Shown piece by piece: positions 1 to 9,365 of a stretch of DNA of 64,000 bases (position 1 is the stretch's first letter; each line of letters opens with the position of its first letter). The DNA is from Deltaproteobacteria bacterium. GTDB lineage: Bacteria; Myxococcota_A; UBA9160; UBA6930. Location of the stretch: contig JAPPPQ010000059.1 in the NCBI GenBank assembly GCA_028817435.1, positions 62,001 through 126,000 of the forward strand, given 5' to 3'. A program made the translations under genes and the position numbers. The notes under the pieces are model-generated. The model searched no databases. It was not told where the DNA came from and was given only the letters and a program-made list of their open reading frames with translations.

Positions 1-1
1 C

Positions 2-886
2 GCCAAGCTGGAAGAGCAGTTGCGCGCCGCTATTCCGCCGCAGCACCGCGAGTTCGCCGCCAAGCTGCTGGCCGATCACGGCGTGCCCGAGCTGCCCGCG
101 GACCAAAAGCACCACGAATTGCTCGGCCTGAGCCTGGCCACCGTGGCGCCGCAGCTCGAGGTGGCGCTGCGCCATCCGAAGGTGCGGCTCATCGCCAACG
201 CGCTGGGCACGCCGCCCCCCGAGGTGGTGCAGCGCGTGCAGCAGAGCGGGCGGCTGATCGGCGCGCTCTGCGGCAAGGTGCACCAGGCGCAGCGCCACCG
301 CGATGCGGGGCTGGATTTCATCGTCGCCCAGGGCACCGAGGGCGGCGGCCACACCGGCGAAATCGGCTCGCTGGTGCTCTGGCCGCAGATTGTGGATGCG
401 GTGGCGCCGCTCCCGGTGCTGGCGGCGGGCGGCATTGCCAGCGGCCGGCAAATTGCCGCGGCGCTGGCGGTGGGCGCGCAGGGCGCGTGGACCGGATCCA
501 TTTGGCTCACCGTCGAAGAGGCCGAATGCCCGCCCGCGCAAATGGAATCCTATCTGGGATCGGGCAGCGAAGGAACGGTGCGCTCGCGCTCTTTCACCGG
601 CAAGCCCTGCCGCATGCTGCGCAACGATTGGACGGATGCATGGGAGCGCCCCGACACCCCCGCGCCGCTGCCCATGCCGCTGCAGAATATGCTGAGCATG
701 GATGCGATTTCCCGCACCCAGCGCTACGCCGGCGGCAAGGGCGCGCAGGCCGTCGCCTTCAATCCCGTGGGCCAGGCCGTCGGCATGATGAACGAAATCA
801 AATCGTCACGAGAGCTGATCTACGAACTGGTCGAGGGCTATCTGGATTCCGTCGAGCGGCTGCAGGGCCTGCAAGCCAGCGCATAG
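2..886 (+). CDS. Nitronate monooxygenase family flavoprotein (5' partial)
   Basis: This is the C-terminal part of an FMN-dependent nitronate monooxygenase (2-nitropropane dioxygenase) family protein; the reading frame is open to the left edge, so the true start lies outside the window. The family oxidises alkyl nitronates with O2. Visible marks are the AQGTEGGGHTG segment, whose His matches the catalytic His of the family, and the later VLAAGGIASG and GAQGAWTGS segments typical of the FMN phosphate-binding half of the TIM barrel. About 295 residues are visible, close to a full-length family member, so little should be missing. The fold family is clear; the physiological substrate is not. Confidence 0.85.
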   Translation, partial: AKLEEQLRAAIPPQHREFAAKLLADHGVPELPADQKHHELLGLSLATVAPQLEVALRHPKVRLIANALGTPPPEVVQRVQQSGRLIGALCGKVHQAQRHRDAGLDFIVAQGTEGGGHTGEIGSLVLWPQIVDAVAPLPVLAAGGIASGRQIAAALAVGAQGAWTGSIWLTVEEAECPPAQMESYLGSGSEGTVRSRSFTGKPCRMLRNDWTDAWERPDTPAPLPMPLQNMLSMDAISRTQRYAGGKGAQAVAFNPVGQAVGMMNEIKSSRELIYELVEGYLDSVERLQGLQASA

Positions 887-900
887 TTGCGGCGCGCCGG

Positions 901-975
901 GGTGAGCGAGGGGATTTGAACCCCCGACCTCCAGGGCCACAACCTGGCGCTCTAACCAACTGAGCTACGCCCACC
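901..975 (-). tRNA. tRNA-His (anticodon GTG)
   Basis: On the minus strand the sequence folds as a full cloverleaf. It has an acceptor stem GTGGGCG/CGCTCAC, the extra G at position -1 opposite C73 that is diagnostic of tRNA-His, a D arm GCTC/GAGC, an anticodon stem CCAGG/CCTGG around loop TTGTGGC (anticodon GTG), and a T arm with loop TTCAAAT. The 3' CCA is not encoded. Confidence 0.95.
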
Positions 976-1034
976 ACCGGCGCGCCGAGGCTAACGCGCA
1001 CACTCGCCCCGTGTCAAACCGCTACCCTCCCCCC

Positions 1035-1111
1035 GCCCCGGTAGCTCAGACGGACAGAGCAGCTGCCTTCTAAGCAGCCGGTCGGGGGTTCGATTCCTCC
1101 CCGGGGCGCCA
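1035..1111 (+). tRNA. tRNA-Arg (anticodon TCT)
   Basis: Cloverleaf with acceptor stem GCCCCGG/CCGGGGC, discriminator G, encoded CCA (1109-1111), D arm GCTC/GAGC, anticodon stem GCTGC/GCAGC around loop CTTCTAA (anticodon TCT, reads AGA) and T loop TTCGATT. It is divergent from tRNA-His with 59 nt between them. This tRNA encodes CCA whereas the neighbouring tRNA-His does not. Confidence 0.95.
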
Positions 1112-1145
1112 GCCGGGGCGGCCGCTCAGTGGGGCAGGGGGTGGC

Positions 1146-1165
1146 TACACTGCGCCGCGGGGAGT
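1146..1165 (+). promoter_or_regulatory. Putative -10 (TACACT) and ribosome-binding site before MFS gene
   Basis: TACACT at 1146-1151 resembles a sigma-70 -10 box. GGGGAG at 1159-1164 sits just before the ATG at 1167 and supports that start. No convincing -35 is seen. Confidence 0.4.
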
Positions 1166-1166
1166 T

Positions 1167-2450
1167 ATGCAGCAGGCGATGCACAGCGCGGCGGGCCGCG
1201 GGGCGGAAGCCGCGCAGCGGGTGGGGGGGGCGGGCATTGTGCTGCTCGGCGTGCTGGCGCTGGCGATGCAATTGCCGGTTACCCTGCCGGTGCCCGTGTT
1301 GCGCGGGCTGGTGCAGGAGCGCTTCGCTGTTTCGGAGCTGCTCGCCTCGCTGTTCATGTCGGCGAACATGGTGGGGGCGGTAATTGCTGCGCCGCTGGCG
1401 GGCGCGCTGGCAGATCGCTTCGGGCGCAGGCCGCTGTGCATTGCCGCGGCGCTGCTGGCCGATGCGCTGTTGTTTCTGTCGCTCACGCTGGAGCTTCCCT
1501 ATGCGGCTTTTCTCACGCTGCGCTTCTTCGAGGGCTGCGCGCACATTTCTGCAATCTCGCTGCTGCTCGGGCTGGCGGCAGATGCGCGTCCGGCCGCAGA
1601 GCGCGGTTGGGTAATGGGCGTGGTGGGGGCGGGCATGATGCTCGGTGTGGGCATTGGCGCGCCGCTGGGCGGCTGGCTCGGCGCCGATGGTGTGCTGCGC
1701 CCCCTCTACATTGGCGCGGCGCTGCTGCTGGCCTGCGCCCCCGCGGTGCTGTGGCTGCGCGAAACCGCCGCCCGCCAACACCGCCACCGCCCGGGCCTCG
1801 CCGAGATTGCCGGGCTGCTGCGCCGCCGCCGCCTGCTGCTGTTGCCGCTGCTCTTCGCCTTTGCCGACCGCTTCACCGTCGGCTTTTTCACCACCACCTT
1901 CTCATTTTTTCTGAGCAGCGTGCACGGCTTTGCCGCGCCGCAAATCGGCGTGCTGTTCGGATTCTTCATGCTGCCCTTCGCCATGCTCTCGCTGCCATGC
2001 GGCTGGCTTTCGCAGCGCAGTTCCCGCGCGCTGCTGCTCTGCGGCGGCAGCCTGTTGTATGGCGCGCTGGTGGCGAGCCTGGGCCACTGGCCGGGCGCAT
2101 GGCTGGTGGCGCCCATGCTGGCTTCCGGCGCAGCGGCGGCGCTGATGTTCGTCCCCTCGCTGCTGATGACCAGCGAACTCACCCCCGGCGCGGCGCGCAC
2201 CACCGCCCTCGGCGCATTCAACGCCGCCGGCAGCCTGGGCTTCATCATCGGCCCCGTGGTGGGCGGCGCGGTGAGTCAAATTGTCGCGGCAGATTGGGGC
2301 TGGCTGACGGGTTACCGCGCGGCTTTCTGGGTGGCGGGCGCTTCGGAAATCGCCCTGGCGCTGCTGGCCTTTCCGCTGTTGTGGCGCTTCGAGAAAAGCG
2401 CGCGGAATCAGCCCGGCGCGGGCGAGCCGGGCGCGGCCGGCTCGGGATAA
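1167..2450 (+). CDS. MFS transporter, DHA1-like
   Basis: A 427-residue integral membrane protein with about twelve hydrophobic segments. Between the second and third segments it carries the major-facilitator loop [12 protein letters not shown], which matches the MFS signature GxxxDRxGRR. Members of this superfamily export or import small solutes using the proton gradient; the drug/H+ antiporter type 1 layout fits best, but substrate and direction cannot be read from sequence. The ATG follows a GGGGAG site. The 3' end overlaps the convergent msrA gene by 43 nt, so the last 14 or so codons are coding on both strands. Confidence 0.85.
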   Translation: MQQAMHSAAGRGAEAAQRVGGAGIVLLGVLALAMQLPVTLPVPVLRGLVQERFAVSELLASLFMSANMVGAVIAAPLAGALADRFGRRPLCIAAALLADALLFLSLTLELPYAAFLTLRFFEGCAHISAISLLLGLAADARPAAERGWVMGVVGAGMMLGVGIGAPLGGWLGADGVLRPLYIGAALLLACAPAVLWLRETAARQHRHRPGLAEIAGLLRRRRLLLLPLLFAFADRFTVGFFTTTFSFFLSSVHGFAAPQIGVLFGFFMLPFAMLSLPCGWLSQRSSRALLLCGGSLLYGALVASLGHWPGAWLVAPMLASGAAAALMFVPSLLMTSELTPGAARTTALGAFNAAGSLGFIIGPVVGGAVSQIVAADWGWLTGYRAAFWVAGASEIALALLAFPLLWRFEKSARNQPGAGEPGAAGSG

Positions 2451-3088
2451 CCGACGCCGCAGCCGCCCAGGCCGCAGTAGCCGCCGGGATTCTTGTGGAG
2501 GTATTGCTGGTGGTAATCCTCGGCGTAGTAAAAGCGCGCGGCCTCGCAGATTTCGGTGGTGATGGGGCCGCGCCCGGCGGCGGCAAGCGCTTCGCCGTAA
2601 CGCGCCGCGCTGGCCTGCGCCAGCTGATGCTGCGCCGCCGAGTAGGTGTAGATGCCCGAGCGATACTGCGTGCCCACATCATTGCCCTGCCGCATACCCT
2701 GGGTGGGGTCGTGCCCCTCCCAGAAAATTCGCAGCAGGGCCTCGTAGCGGATGGCGGCGGGATCGAAGACCACGCGCACCGCTTCGCTGTGGCCGGTCAT
2801 GCCGCTGCACACTTCTTCGTAGGTGGGGTTGGGCGTGTGGCCGGCGGCGTAGCCCACTGCGGTGCTGAAGACGCCTGCGGCCTGCCAGAACAGGCGCTCT
2901 GCCCCCCAAAAGCAGCCCAGCGCAAACATCGCGCATTCCAGCCCCTCGGGAAAAGGCGGCAGGATGGGGCGGCCCAACACGGCGTGGCGGTTGGCGACGC
3001 GCAGCTTCTGCGCCCGTCCGGGCAGCGCCTGCCCAGGGCCGGGGATGGCCGGGCCTTGCCGGAAGCTCACTGGCGCGCTCTTTTGCAC
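2408..3088 (-). CDS. msrA: Peptide methionine-(S)-S-oxide reductase MsrA
   Basis: Repairs methionine S-sulfoxide in proteins and peptides with thioredoxin as reductant. The catalytic motif GCFWGAE is at about residues 58-64 (Cys59). The N-terminal extension containing ALPGR and [17 protein letters not shown] is the one seen in long proteobacterial MsrA proteins. A Cys-rich tail ([14 protein letters not shown]) carries likely resolving cysteines. The start is GTG at 3088; a TAGCCT box lies 9 nt before it (3098-3103 on the other strand), suggesting a leaderless message. The gene is convergent with, and overlaps, the MFS gene, and divergent from the first subtilase gene. Confidence 0.92.
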   Translation of the reverse strand: MQKSAPVSFRQGPAIPGPGQALPGRAQKLRVANRHAVLGRPILPPFPEGLECAMFALGCFWGAERLFWQAAGVFSTAVGYAAGHTPNPTYEEVCSGMTGHSEAVRVVFDPAAIRYEALLRIFWEGHDPTQGMRQGNDVGTQYRSGIYTYSAAQHQLAQASAARYGEALAAAGRGPITTEICEAARFYYAEDYHQQYLHKNPGGYCGLGGCGVGYPEPAAPGSPAPG

Positions 3089-3103
3089 TACACTGCTAGG
3101 CTA
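3089..3103. promoter_or_regulatory. Divergent promoter elements between msrA and the subtilase gene
   Basis: The segment contains TACACT (3089-3094) and TAGGCT (3097-3102) reading rightward and TAGCCT (3103-3098) reading leftward into msrA. The core GCTAGGCTAGC is nearly palindromic. The 80-nt gap must drive both genes. Confidence 0.45.
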
Positions 3104-3168
3104 GCACAGCGCCCCCACGGCGTTGCCCGCAGAGCAGGCGGAAGCAGCGCGGCTGGAAGGAACTGGAC

Positions 3169-5979
3169 ATGGCGGACACGGGAGCGGGTGTGGCAGCCGC
3201 GCGTGCGGCTGGACGGCGGAGTGCGGGCATTGCGGCGGGGCTGCTCTGCCTGGCCTTGGCCGCGGCGTGCTCCAGCGGCGGCGGCAGCGCGCCGCCCCCG
3301 CCCCCGGCGACCGTGCCGCCCACCACTCCCGTGCCGCCCACCACGCCGGAGCCGCCCATGCCGCCTCCGCCGCCGGAGCCGCCGCCCTTCCCGCGCACCA
3401 CCACCGATCCGGCGGGCTTCAATTTCCCCTCTTTCACCGACGAGCAGTTCGCGGCGGCGAAGCGCCCCTTCGAGGAGAACCGGGAATACCGCGTCAGCTA
3501 TACGCGCGGGACCACCATGGGGACCGATGGGTCTCTCGGCCTGATCAACGCCGCCGCCGCCTACGCCCGGGGGGCGACCGGCGCGGGAGAGACGATGGTA
3601 TTCGGCGACAGCGGCTTTTACCCGGACCACCGCGAGCTCAGCGCCAATGGCAAATTCACTCTCGTCGCCAACTTCGGCGCAGCGTGCACTGCCGAGGAGA
3701 TCCGCCGGAGACTCTGCGCCGACGCCGACCACGGCACCGCCACCGCCGCTGTTGCCGCAGGCACCCGCCACAATCCCGGCCTGGGCGGCGGAATTGATAT
3801 GCACGGCGTGGCCTTTGACGCCAACATCCGGGGCGTCCGCCGCCGCCTCGGCGCGGGTGGCAGAACCGGGCTCCGGCTGCTCCCGACTCTGAGCGGTTAC
3901 GACGACAGCGATGATGCCGCTTTCTACGAACGCCTGCTCTATGAGCCGGTAGATGCCAGCCTGCCCGTGGAGGAGAGAACCTACGACCGCAATCGGCCCT
4001 GGGGCTTCGTTTTCAATTTCAGCTTTGGCACCGTCCACGGCATTGCTTCCTTCAATCGGGAGCAGATCCGAAACGCGTTTCCCCGGCTCGCCGCGCTGTT
4101 CGCCCAGGCGCACCGCCCCGCCGCCGACCGCAGCATCATCGTGTGGGCCGCCGGCAACGGGGTGAACGAAAATTACGACAGAGACTTTGACGGCGACGGC
4201 GAACTGGACACCTGTGGCGGCATTGTTCCCGGCGGCCTCTGCCCTGCGCCTTCCCCCGGTGCGGAGCAGCCCCGGGAAGAAGTGGATGCGGGCGATCCCG
4301 TTGATTCCAGCGCTCCCACCATAACAACCGCACTCGGCGTTCACTTCCCGGAACTGGTGGGCCATATCCTGGCAGTGGTGGCCGTTCAGCAAGACGGGCA
4401 CATCGCCGGATTTTCCAACCGCTGCGGCATCGCCCGGGATTTCTGCCTCGCTGCTCCCGGCGTTGGCATCGTCGGGCCTCAAATGGGATTGGGCGAAACC
4501 AATTCCCGAGGCGAAACGGTGTTCCCGACCGACAGCTACCGCACATGGCAAGGCACCTCTTTCGCCGCGCCCATGGTCACCGGCGCGCTGGCCGTCATGC
4601 GCTCGTTCTTCAAGAACCCCGACGGCAGCTACGCGCTCGGCAACACCGAGCTCGTCACCCGCCTGCTCGCCACCGCAGACCGCACCAACTACAACGCCGA
4701 CGGCAGCGGCGGCCCGGATTACTCCGACAGCGCCATCTACGGCCAGGGCCTGCTCGATCTCGACGCCGCCACCCGCCCGGTGGGCCGCCTGTCCACCGCC
4801 ATGCACGGCGCGGGCGATCCCGCGGGCATTGGGCTCGACACCGTCGGCGCAGCATTCGGCGCGGGATTCGCCCAGCGCCTTGGCGCCACAAAGGTGGCGC
4901 TCTACGACGAGTTGAACGCGCCCTTCTTCCGGCCCGCCGCCCAGTGGCTGCGCAATCCAGAGCCGCGCGGCGCAGAGCGGGATACCGGCGTGTTCCGCGC
5001 CGGGGTGCAGAGCGGCGCGGCCGGATTCGCCTTCGCCGCCCGCCGCGTGCTGGGCGCGGCCGATTTGCGCTCCGCCGCGCGCTTGGAATCGGCCGCGCCG
5101 CGCCAGTGGCTCGAAGGCGCGCTGGTCACTTTCGGCAGCGGCAATTCCTCGTGGTGGGCGGGCTGGAACGCCGCCGCGCTGGATGGCGCACCCGGCCTCG
5201 GCCCCGGCGCAGATGGTTTTGGCGCTGCGGATGCATTGGGCGGCGCGCGCCGTGCGCCGTTCTTTTCTTTCGTCGGCGACGGCCCCGGCGCGGGATTTTC
5301 CCGCAGCATTGGCGGCGGGCGCATTGCACTGCGGGTGCAGCGCGGCGCGCCCTTGGCAGAGGGCCGCGCACTGGGCGCGGCCTGGAAATCCGGCATGGCG
5401 GCAGATTTGCGCTGGCGCCCAGGCAAAATGCCGCTGGCCCTGCACCTCGGCGTTGTGCGCGAACAGGATGGATTCCTGGGCGCGCGCGCCACCGGCGCCA
5501 TGGGCCGCGCCAAAAGCACCACCGCTTTTGCCGGCGTGGGCGCAAACTGGCGCATGGGAAACTGGCTCGGCAGCGCCAGCGCGTTTCTCGGCACAACCGA
5601 TCCGCAAACCGCGCCGGGGTTGTTGCGCGGGGTGAGCGAGCTGCGCAGCGAAGCCTTCGCCCTCAGCGCAACCCGGCGCGGCCTGTTGCAGCGCGATGAT
5701 CGCTTCACCCTCCGCCTGGCGCAGCCGCTGCGCGTGCGCAGTGGCGCGGCGCACTTTCGCTTTGCGGCAGGGCGCACGCGCTATGGCGAGATGCTCTACC
5801 GCGATCACCGCATTGCGCTGCGGCCGCAGGGCCGCGCCATTGAAGTTTCGGCCGCATGGCAGGGCCAGTTGCGCGGCGGCCAGCTGCGCCTCGGCCTCCG
5901 GGCTACCCGGCACCCCGGCCACAATGCCGCGGCGGGTTTTGCCGGCGGAGGCTGGCTGAGCTACCGCAGGCAATTCTGA
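3169..5979 (+). CDS. Lipidated subtilisin-like (S8) autotransporter serine protease, copy 1
   Basis: A 936-residue secreted protease. Residues 1-33 look like a lipoprotein signal peptide ending LALAAAC with Cys34 as lipidation site, then a Ser/Gly and Pro-rich linker (35-76). The S8 domain shows Asp147 (FGDSG), His188 (DHGTATAA), oxyanion Asn330 (WAAGN) and Ser464 (GTSFAAP). Residues from about 640 to the end have alternating, Gly-rich strands and end in Phe, as in autotransporter beta-barrels. A segment around 337-347 with DFDGDGELD resembles a Ca-binding DxDxDG loop and is missing from copy 2. The architecture recalls Neisseria NalP, a lipidated subtilase autotransporter. Start ATG follows GGAAGGAA. 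The stop overlaps the next ATG by one base, so the two are co-translated. Confidence 0.88.
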   Translation: MADTGAGVAAARAAGRRSAGIAAGLLCLALAAACSSGGGSAPPPPPATVPPTTPVPPTTPEPPMPPPPPEPPPFPRTTTDPAGFNFPSFTDEQFAAAKRPFEENREYRVSYTRGTTMGTDGSLGLINAAAAYARGATGAGETMVFGDSGFYPDHRELSANGKFTLVANFGAACTAEEIRRRLCADADHGTATAAVAAGTRHNPGLGGGIDMHGVAFDANIRGVRRRLGAGGRTGLRLLPTLSGYDDSDDAAFYERLLYEPVDASLPVEERTYDRNRPWGFVFNFSFGTVHGIASFNREQIRNAFPRLAALFAQAHRPAADRSIIVWAAGNGVNENYDRDFDGDGELDTCGGIVPGGLCPAPSPGAEQPREEVDAGDPVDSSAPTITTALGVHFPELVGHILAVVAVQQDGHIAGFSNRCGIARDFCLAAPGVGIVGPQMGLGETNSRGETVFPTDSYRTWQGTSFAAPMVTGALAVMRSFFKNPDGSYALGNTELVTRLLATADRTNYNADGSGGPDYSDSAIYGQGLLDLDAATRPVGRLSTAMHGAGDPAGIGLDTVGAAFGAGFAQRLGATKVALYDELNAPFFRPAAQWLRNPEPRGAERDTGVFRAGVQSGAAGFAFAARRVLGAADLRSAARLESAAPRQWLEGALVTFGSGNSSWWAGWNAAALDGAPGLGPGADGFGAADALGGARRAPFFSFVGDGPGAGFSRSIGGGRIALRVQRGAPLAEGRALGAAWKSGMAADLRWRPGKMPLALHLGVVREQDGFLGARATGAMGRAKSTTAFAGVGANWRMGNWLGSASAFLGTTDPQTAPGLLRGVSELRSEAFALSATRRGLLQRDDRFTLRLAQPLRVRSGAAHFRFAAGRTRYGEMLYRDHRIALRPQGRAIEVSAAWQGQLRGGQLRLGLRATRHPGHNAAAGFAGGGWLSYRRQF

Positions 5980-8510
5980 TGCGTCCGCTGCGCAATGCAC
6001 CTTGGCCTGTCTGGCTGCTCTGCCTGTTTTTCGCCGCCTGTTCCAGCGGCGGTGGTGGTGGTGGCGCGCCTTCGCTGCCGCCCGATCCGCGGCAGGTGGA
6101 TCCCCCCGACCTCAATGCGCGGCAACAGCGCTTTGCCGAAAGCGCGGAGTTCGCGGAGCAATCGGCCCTGTCGCAGATTGGCGCGGGCTATGCCTATGCG
6201 CGGGGCGCCACCGGCGCAGGCGAAACGCTGGTGATTGTGGACAGCGGGCTGCAGGCGAACCACCGGGAATTCGCCGGCAAACGAGTGCAGATTTCCGGTC
6301 ACCCGAATACTCCCGGTTATCGCGCCGGAATTGCGCAGAGCAGCCATGGCACCGCAACCGCCGGCGTCGCCGCCGCCCGCCGGGATCTCGACACCGCGGT
6401 GTCTCGCAATATGCACGGCGTCGCCTTCGACGCCGATGTGCACATGGTGAACATTCCGCTGGGGAGCGCGCCGCCCACCTACACACCGCTTCCCCTTTCT
6501 GCCTTCAGCGGCAGGGACGATCTCTACTGGGAATCGCTGCTCGGCTACGCGGCGGGGCTGGGGGCCATCGTCAACCTGAGCCTCGGCTTCCCAGGCGCGA
6601 TCAGCGAGCCCGCCTATACCCGCACGGAGGTGCGCCGCGTCTTTGCGCGAACAGCGGCGGCGCTGGCGCAGGCCGGAACGCCGGATGCGGAAAAGAGCAT
6701 ATTCGTATGGGCGGCGGGCAATGCGGGTCAGTCCTTCACCGCCGCTGGCGAAGCGGCGCGGGCCGATGCGCCGGAACTTCTGGGCGGTCTGGGCGTGCAC
6801 TTCCCCGAGTTGCGAAGCCATGTGCTCGCCGTTGTAGCGCTGGGAGACCGGCCGGGCGCATCGGGGCAGCTCGAGATCGCCAGCTTTTCCAATCACTGCG
6901 GCATTGCCCGGGATTTTTGCCTCGCTGCTCCAGGTCTGCGGCTCACCGCGCCCGCTACCGATACGAGCCGCATGGATCGCTACCGCTCTTTCTCCGGCAC
7001 CTCCGCCGCCGCCCCCGTGGTGAGCGGCGCGCTGGCCGTGCTGCGGCATCGCTTTCGCAACGATGATGGCAGCTATGCCCTCGGCAACACCGAGTTGGTG
7101 GCGCGGCTGCTGGCGACGGCGGACCGCACGGGCGTGTTTGCCAACAGCGACATCTACGGGCGGGGCAAGTTGGATTTGAACGCCGCCACCAGACCCAGCG
7201 GCGCGGTGCGGTTGCTGCTGGGGGAGACTCTCGCGGGTCCCGCTGCGCCGGAATCGCTGAGCGCGCTTGCGCCCGGCGCGGCATTCGGAGATGCGCTCTC
7301 GTCCGCGCTCGCGCGCCGCCAAGTGGCCGCTTTCGATTCGCTGGATGCGCCGTTCCGGCGCTCACTGGCCTCGTATCTGCCGGCGCAGTCCGGCGCGCGC
7401 CGGAGTTTGCCGGAGCAATTGCGCGCACTGGGAGGCGACCCGCGCGGCGCGGCGCTCGCCATGGCCGGCGGCGGCGTCCTGCGGCTGCACGCCTCGCGCG
7501 CGGCGGATGCAGCGGGCGCGGCGGATGCACTGCGCAGCGCGGGCGCGCCACCTTTTCCGCAGCCGGGAAATTTTGCGCACGCCGCAACTGCATCCGCAGC
7601 GCAACTGGATTCGCTGTGGTTCTCGCAGTCCCTCGGCGCAAGCGGCGCGGGTGTTTTTTTGGGATTGCGCGGCCACCCGGGCTGGGATTTCGGCCTGCAC
7701 GCGGCGGGCGCGGTATCGCCGGGGCAGTTCAGCGACAGCGGGGCCTTTGCGAATCCCTACCTTTCTTTTGCCCGCGCGGGTGGCGTGGCGGGTGTGGCGG
7801 CGCCCGCCGCGGGGGGCGTGTTGCGCGCGGCGGCTTTTCGGGGCGGCGCGCAGTGGGGCGCGCTGCGCGATCCGGACGCGGCGCAGGCATTCGGCGGCGT
7901 GCTGGAGTTTCAGGCGGGTAGCAGGGCGCGCGGCGCTGCGCTTTCGGCGGGGATGTTGCGGGAGCCGGAGCGGCTGATGGGAAGCCGCCAGCGCGGCGCA
8001 TTTGGCGGCGGCGGCGGGCGCAGCTGGTTTGCGGGCGCTTCGGCGCACTGGCCGTTGACAGGCGCGGCGCGCGGCGGATTGCGCGGCTTCGCATCGCTGC
8101 ACGCCGGCTACACCCGCGCCGCACCGCGCGCGGGCGTTTCGCAGAGCGCCATGCTGTCGTGGCAAGCGCCGCTGTGGAGCAGCGCCTGGGCCGTGGGGGT
8201 TTCGAGGCGCGGCGTGCTGGCGCCACGCGACCAGTTGTCGCTGCGCCTGTCGCAGCCGCTGCGGGTGGAACGGGGCCGCGCCGCGCTGCGCTGGATCAGC
8301 GGCCGCCATTGGAATGGCGATTTGCATATTGAGCGGGCGGAGCTGCCGCTCGCCCCCAGCGGCCGCCAATTGGAGGCGGAGCTCAGCTACGCGCGGGATT
8401 TGGCGGGCGGAATGTTGAATATCTCCGCCCTGGGAACGCGGCACCCCGGCCACAATGCATCGGCGGCGGCGGAATTTGCGCTGCTGCTGCGCTACGCGCT
8501 GCGCTTCTAG
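5979..8510 (+). CDS. Lipidated subtilisin-like (S8) autotransporter serine protease, copy 2
   Basis: An 843-residue paralogue of the upstream protein, in tandem with a TGATG stop/start overlap. The signal peptide ends in LFFAAC with Cys21 as lipidation site, followed by a short Gly-rich linker. The catalytic set is Asp88 (VIVDSG), His123 (SHGTATAG), Asn248 (WAAGN) and Ser342 (GTSAAAP). A C-terminal barrel-like region ends with RYALRF. Both copies share CGIARDFCLAAPG before the Ser region and RHPGHNA near the end. It is shorter than copy 1, mainly through loss of the linker and the Ca-loop insertion. The frame is open further upstream (to 5856), but the ATG at 5979 places the lipobox correctly. 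Likely role: surface proteolysis or processing of surface proteins. Confidence 0.87.
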   Translation: MRPLRNAPWPVWLLCLFFAACSSGGGGGGAPSLPPDPRQVDPPDLNARQQRFAESAEFAEQSALSQIGAGYAYARGATGAGETLVIVDSGLQANHREFAGKRVQISGHPNTPGYRAGIAQSSHGTATAGVAAARRDLDTAVSRNMHGVAFDADVHMVNIPLGSAPPTYTPLPLSAFSGRDDLYWESLLGYAAGLGAIVNLSLGFPGAISEPAYTRTEVRRVFARTAAALAQAGTPDAEKSIFVWAAGNAGQSFTAAGEAARADAPELLGGLGVHFPELRSHVLAVVALGDRPGASGQLEIASFSNHCGIARDFCLAAPGLRLTAPATDTSRMDRYRSFSGTSAAAPVVSGALAVLRHRFRNDDGSYALGNTELVARLLATADRTGVFANSDIYGRGKLDLNAATRPSGAVRLLLGETLAGPAAPESLSALAPGAAFGDALSSALARRQVAAFDSLDAPFRRSLASYLPAQSGARRSLPEQLRALGGDPRGAALAMAGGGVLRLHASRAADAAGAADALRSAGAPPFPQPGNFAHAATASAAQLDSLWFSQSLGASGAGVFLGLRGHPGWDFGLHAAGAVSPGQFSDSGAFANPYLSFARAGGVAGVAAPAAGGVLRAAAFRGGAQWGALRDPDAAQAFGGVLEFQAGSRARGAALSAGMLREPERLMGSRQRGAFGGGGGRSWFAGASAHWPLTGAARGGLRGFASLHAGYTRAAPRAGVSQSAMLSWQAPLWSSAWAVGVSRRGVLAPRDQLSLRLSQPLRVERGRAALRWISGRHWNGDLHIERAELPLAPSGRQLEAELSYARDLAGGMLNISALGTRHPGHNASAAAEFALLLRYALRF

Positions 8511-8516
8511 CCGGGT

Positions 8517-8551
8517 TTGTGGCGCCGCGCCCGCGCGGTAAGCTCGCGGCT
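8517..8551 (+). promoter_or_regulatory. xthA promoter, leaderless type
   Basis: TTGTGG (8517-8522), a 16-nt spacer, TAAGCT (8539-8544) and then 7 nt to the GTG start at 8552. The predicted transcription start falls on or next to the start codon. The same GGTAAGCTnGCGGC wording recurs before the TetR gene and gltB. Confidence 0.55.
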
Positions 8552-9349
8552 GTGCGCATTGCCACCTGGAATGTGAACGGGCTGCGCGCCCGGCTCGAAT
8601 TCGCGCTGCACTGGCTGCGCGAGCGCCGCCCCGGCCTCGTCGGCCTGCAGGAGTTGAAGCTCAGCGGCGAGCACTTTCCCCACGCCGCCTTTGCGGAGGC
8701 GGGCTACCGCGCGGCGGTGCACGGGCAGAAGAGCTGGAACGGCGTCGCCATTTTGTGCCGCGAAGATCTGGAACTGGAAGTGCTGCAAACCGGGCTGCCG
8801 GGGCAGGGAGATTTCGGCGCGCGGCTGCTCAGCGCCCGGGCCGCCGGGCTCGCTTTCACCACGGTCTACTGCCCGAACGGCAAGAACACCGGCCACGAGG
8901 ACTTTCCCCGCAAACTCGCCTGGTTCGATGCGCTGGCGGAGCATTTGGCCGGGTCGGCCGAACGCACCGGGCAGGGCGGCCGCGCCGAACTGCTCGTGGG
9001 AGATTTCAACATCGTCCCCGCGGCGCTGGATAGCTGGAACGAGAAGGGGCTTGCGGGGAGCATTTTTCACACCGGGAAAGAGCGCGCGCGTTTGCAGGCG
9101 CTGTTTGCGCTGGGCTTTTGCGATTTGTTCCGCGAGAAGCACCCGGAGCTGCGCACGTTTTCATGGTGGGATTACCGCGGCGGCGCTTTTCACCGCGGCC
9201 AGGGCCTGCGCATTGACCTGCTGCTCGGCTCGCCGGATCTGCGGGCGCGGCTGCGCTCGGTGCAGGTAGACCGCGACTGGCGCAAGAAGCGCGATGGACT
9301 TACGGCGTCGGATCACGCGCCGGTGGTTGCAGATCTCGATTGGCCCTGA
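8552..9349 (+). CDS. xthA: Exodeoxyribonuclease III (AP endonuclease)
   Basis: A Mg-dependent ExoIII-type enzyme for 3'-5' exonuclease and abasic-site cleavage in base-excision repair. Motifs of the EEP superfamily are in order: ATWNVNGLRAR at the N-terminus, LQELKL (metal-binding Glu), VYCPNG, GDFNIVP, and the terminal SDHAPVVADL (catalytic Asp-His). About 265 residues, typical length. An in-frame GTG at 8519 would add 11 residues, but the GTG at 8552 fits both the family N-terminus and the promoter spacing. The next gene starts 17 nt downstream. Confidence 0.93.
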   Translation: MRIATWNVNGLRARLEFALHWLRERRPGLVGLQELKLSGEHFPHAAFAEAGYRAAVHGQKSWNGVAILCREDLELEVLQTGLPGQGDFGARLLSARAAGLAFTTVYCPNGKNTGHEDFPRKLAWFDALAEHLAGSAERTGQGGRAELLVGDFNIVPAALDSWNEKGLAGSIFHTGKERARLQALFALGFCDLFREKHPELRTFSWWDYRGGAFHRGQGLRIDLLLGSPDLRARLRSVQVDRDWRKKRDGLTASDHAPVVADLDWP

Positions 9350-9365
9350 AGCCGCGAGGGAACTG

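Noticed and set aside
901..1111. tRNA genes as phage or island attachment site
   Set aside because: No integrase, direct repeat of a tRNA end, or foreign gene block lies beside them.
3088..6000. Long leftward open frame (about 970 codons) opposite the first subtilase gene
   Set aside because: GC-rich antisense frame with Gly/Ala/Arg/His-rich product and no domain; the plus-strand protein has a full S8 triad.
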